A stretch of 5,263 nt of DNA, taken from contig CAZJWK010000152.1 in assembly GCA_964549595.1 (NCBI GenBank), positions 1 to 5,263 of the forward strand. The letters are read 5' to 3'. The translations under genes were made by a program, and so were the position numbers. This document shows positions 5,119-5,263 of the stretch, piece by piece. Under the pieces are notes generated by a model. It saw only the letters and a list, made by a program, of their open reading frames with translations, made no database searches and was not told where the DNA came from. Origin of the DNA: CAZQQN01 sp964549595 (lineage in GTDB: Bacteria; Bacteroidota; Bacteroidia; CAILMK01; CAYYUA01). Each line of letters opens with the position of its first letter. Position 1 is the stretch's first letter.

Positions 5119-5263
5119 ATCCCATAAGTTTTGAACCCATGCCAATCAGGTAATAGCGCGACCTTAAACCTTAATCGATATTCGGTATTTAAATCGGAAC
5201 AACCTTTCAAAATATGGTTCTACAATGAATTTTATGGAAATGTTTTTGAGAAGTTTTGATCTA
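5119..5263. other. Downstream flank of rarA, no supported gene
   Basis: These 145 bases contain no complete gene, clear promoter or intrinsic terminator that I can support. Three partial readings are possible. An ATG at 5225 on the plus strand opens a 13-codon frame that runs off the window (MNFMEMFLRSFDL). On the minus strand one frame runs from the window edge to TAA at 5164-5166. Another frame is open from 5219 to TAG at 5115-5117, ending DWHGFKTYGI. None has an identifiable family or both boundaries inside the window. Confidence 0.5.

Noticed and set aside
4290..5145. Minus-strand ORFs of 78-115 codons opposite rarA
   Set aside because: They are antisense to highly conserved RarA motifs, and their sequences follow from rarA codon composition.
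5119..5200. Rho-independent terminator after rarA
   Set aside because: I found no GC-rich stem followed by a T-run; only short AT-rich palindromes such as ATCGAT are present.

Overview
The window looks like a stretch of a Bacteroidota chromosome, most likely class Flavobacteriia or a near relative. The evidence is a moderately AT-leaning composition, the lack of clear Shine-Dalgarno sequences, two candidate promoters with the Bacteroidota -7 motif TAnnTTTG, and a lipoprotein M1 peptidase of the leukotriene-A4-hydrolase type that is common in that phylum. The assignment to phylum is inference; no rRNA or other marker gene is present.

Layout. Positions 1-574 hold a small cassette: a GxxExxY-family PD-(D/E)XK-like gene (minus strand, 96-467) bracketed by two imperfect direct repeats of about 90 bp (1-91 and 482-574). 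Each repeat has its own inverted ends and a conserved hairpin. Positions 581-2506 (minus) encode a complete zinc aminopeptidase with a lipobox; its stop codon lies 7 bp from repeat B and inside an 11-bp inverted repeat. Positions 2507-2790 form a divergent intergenic region with a candidate promoter for each side and a possible small minus-strand ORF (2579-2683, open further upstream). Positions 2791-5118 (plus) are a compact, probably co-transcribed run: an atypical SDR related to E. coli YeeZ, a 61-residue charged protein, and rarA/mgsA. Positions 5119-5263 contain no firmly supported gene.

How the genes relate. RarA is an AAA+ ATPase that acts at stalled replication forks. The SDR-like protein and the 61-aa protein share its apparent operon but have no evident functional link to it. 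The M1 peptidase is predicted to be a membrane-anchored exported aminopeptidase that recycles peptides, and is independent of the plus-strand genes. The GxxExxY cassette is the only part that looks accessory or mobile.

I did not find a clear new multi-gene system. The observations most worth following are the repeat-bracketed GxxExxY unit, the stop-codon-spanning inverted repeat beside it, and the uncalled small ORF in the divergent intergenic region.
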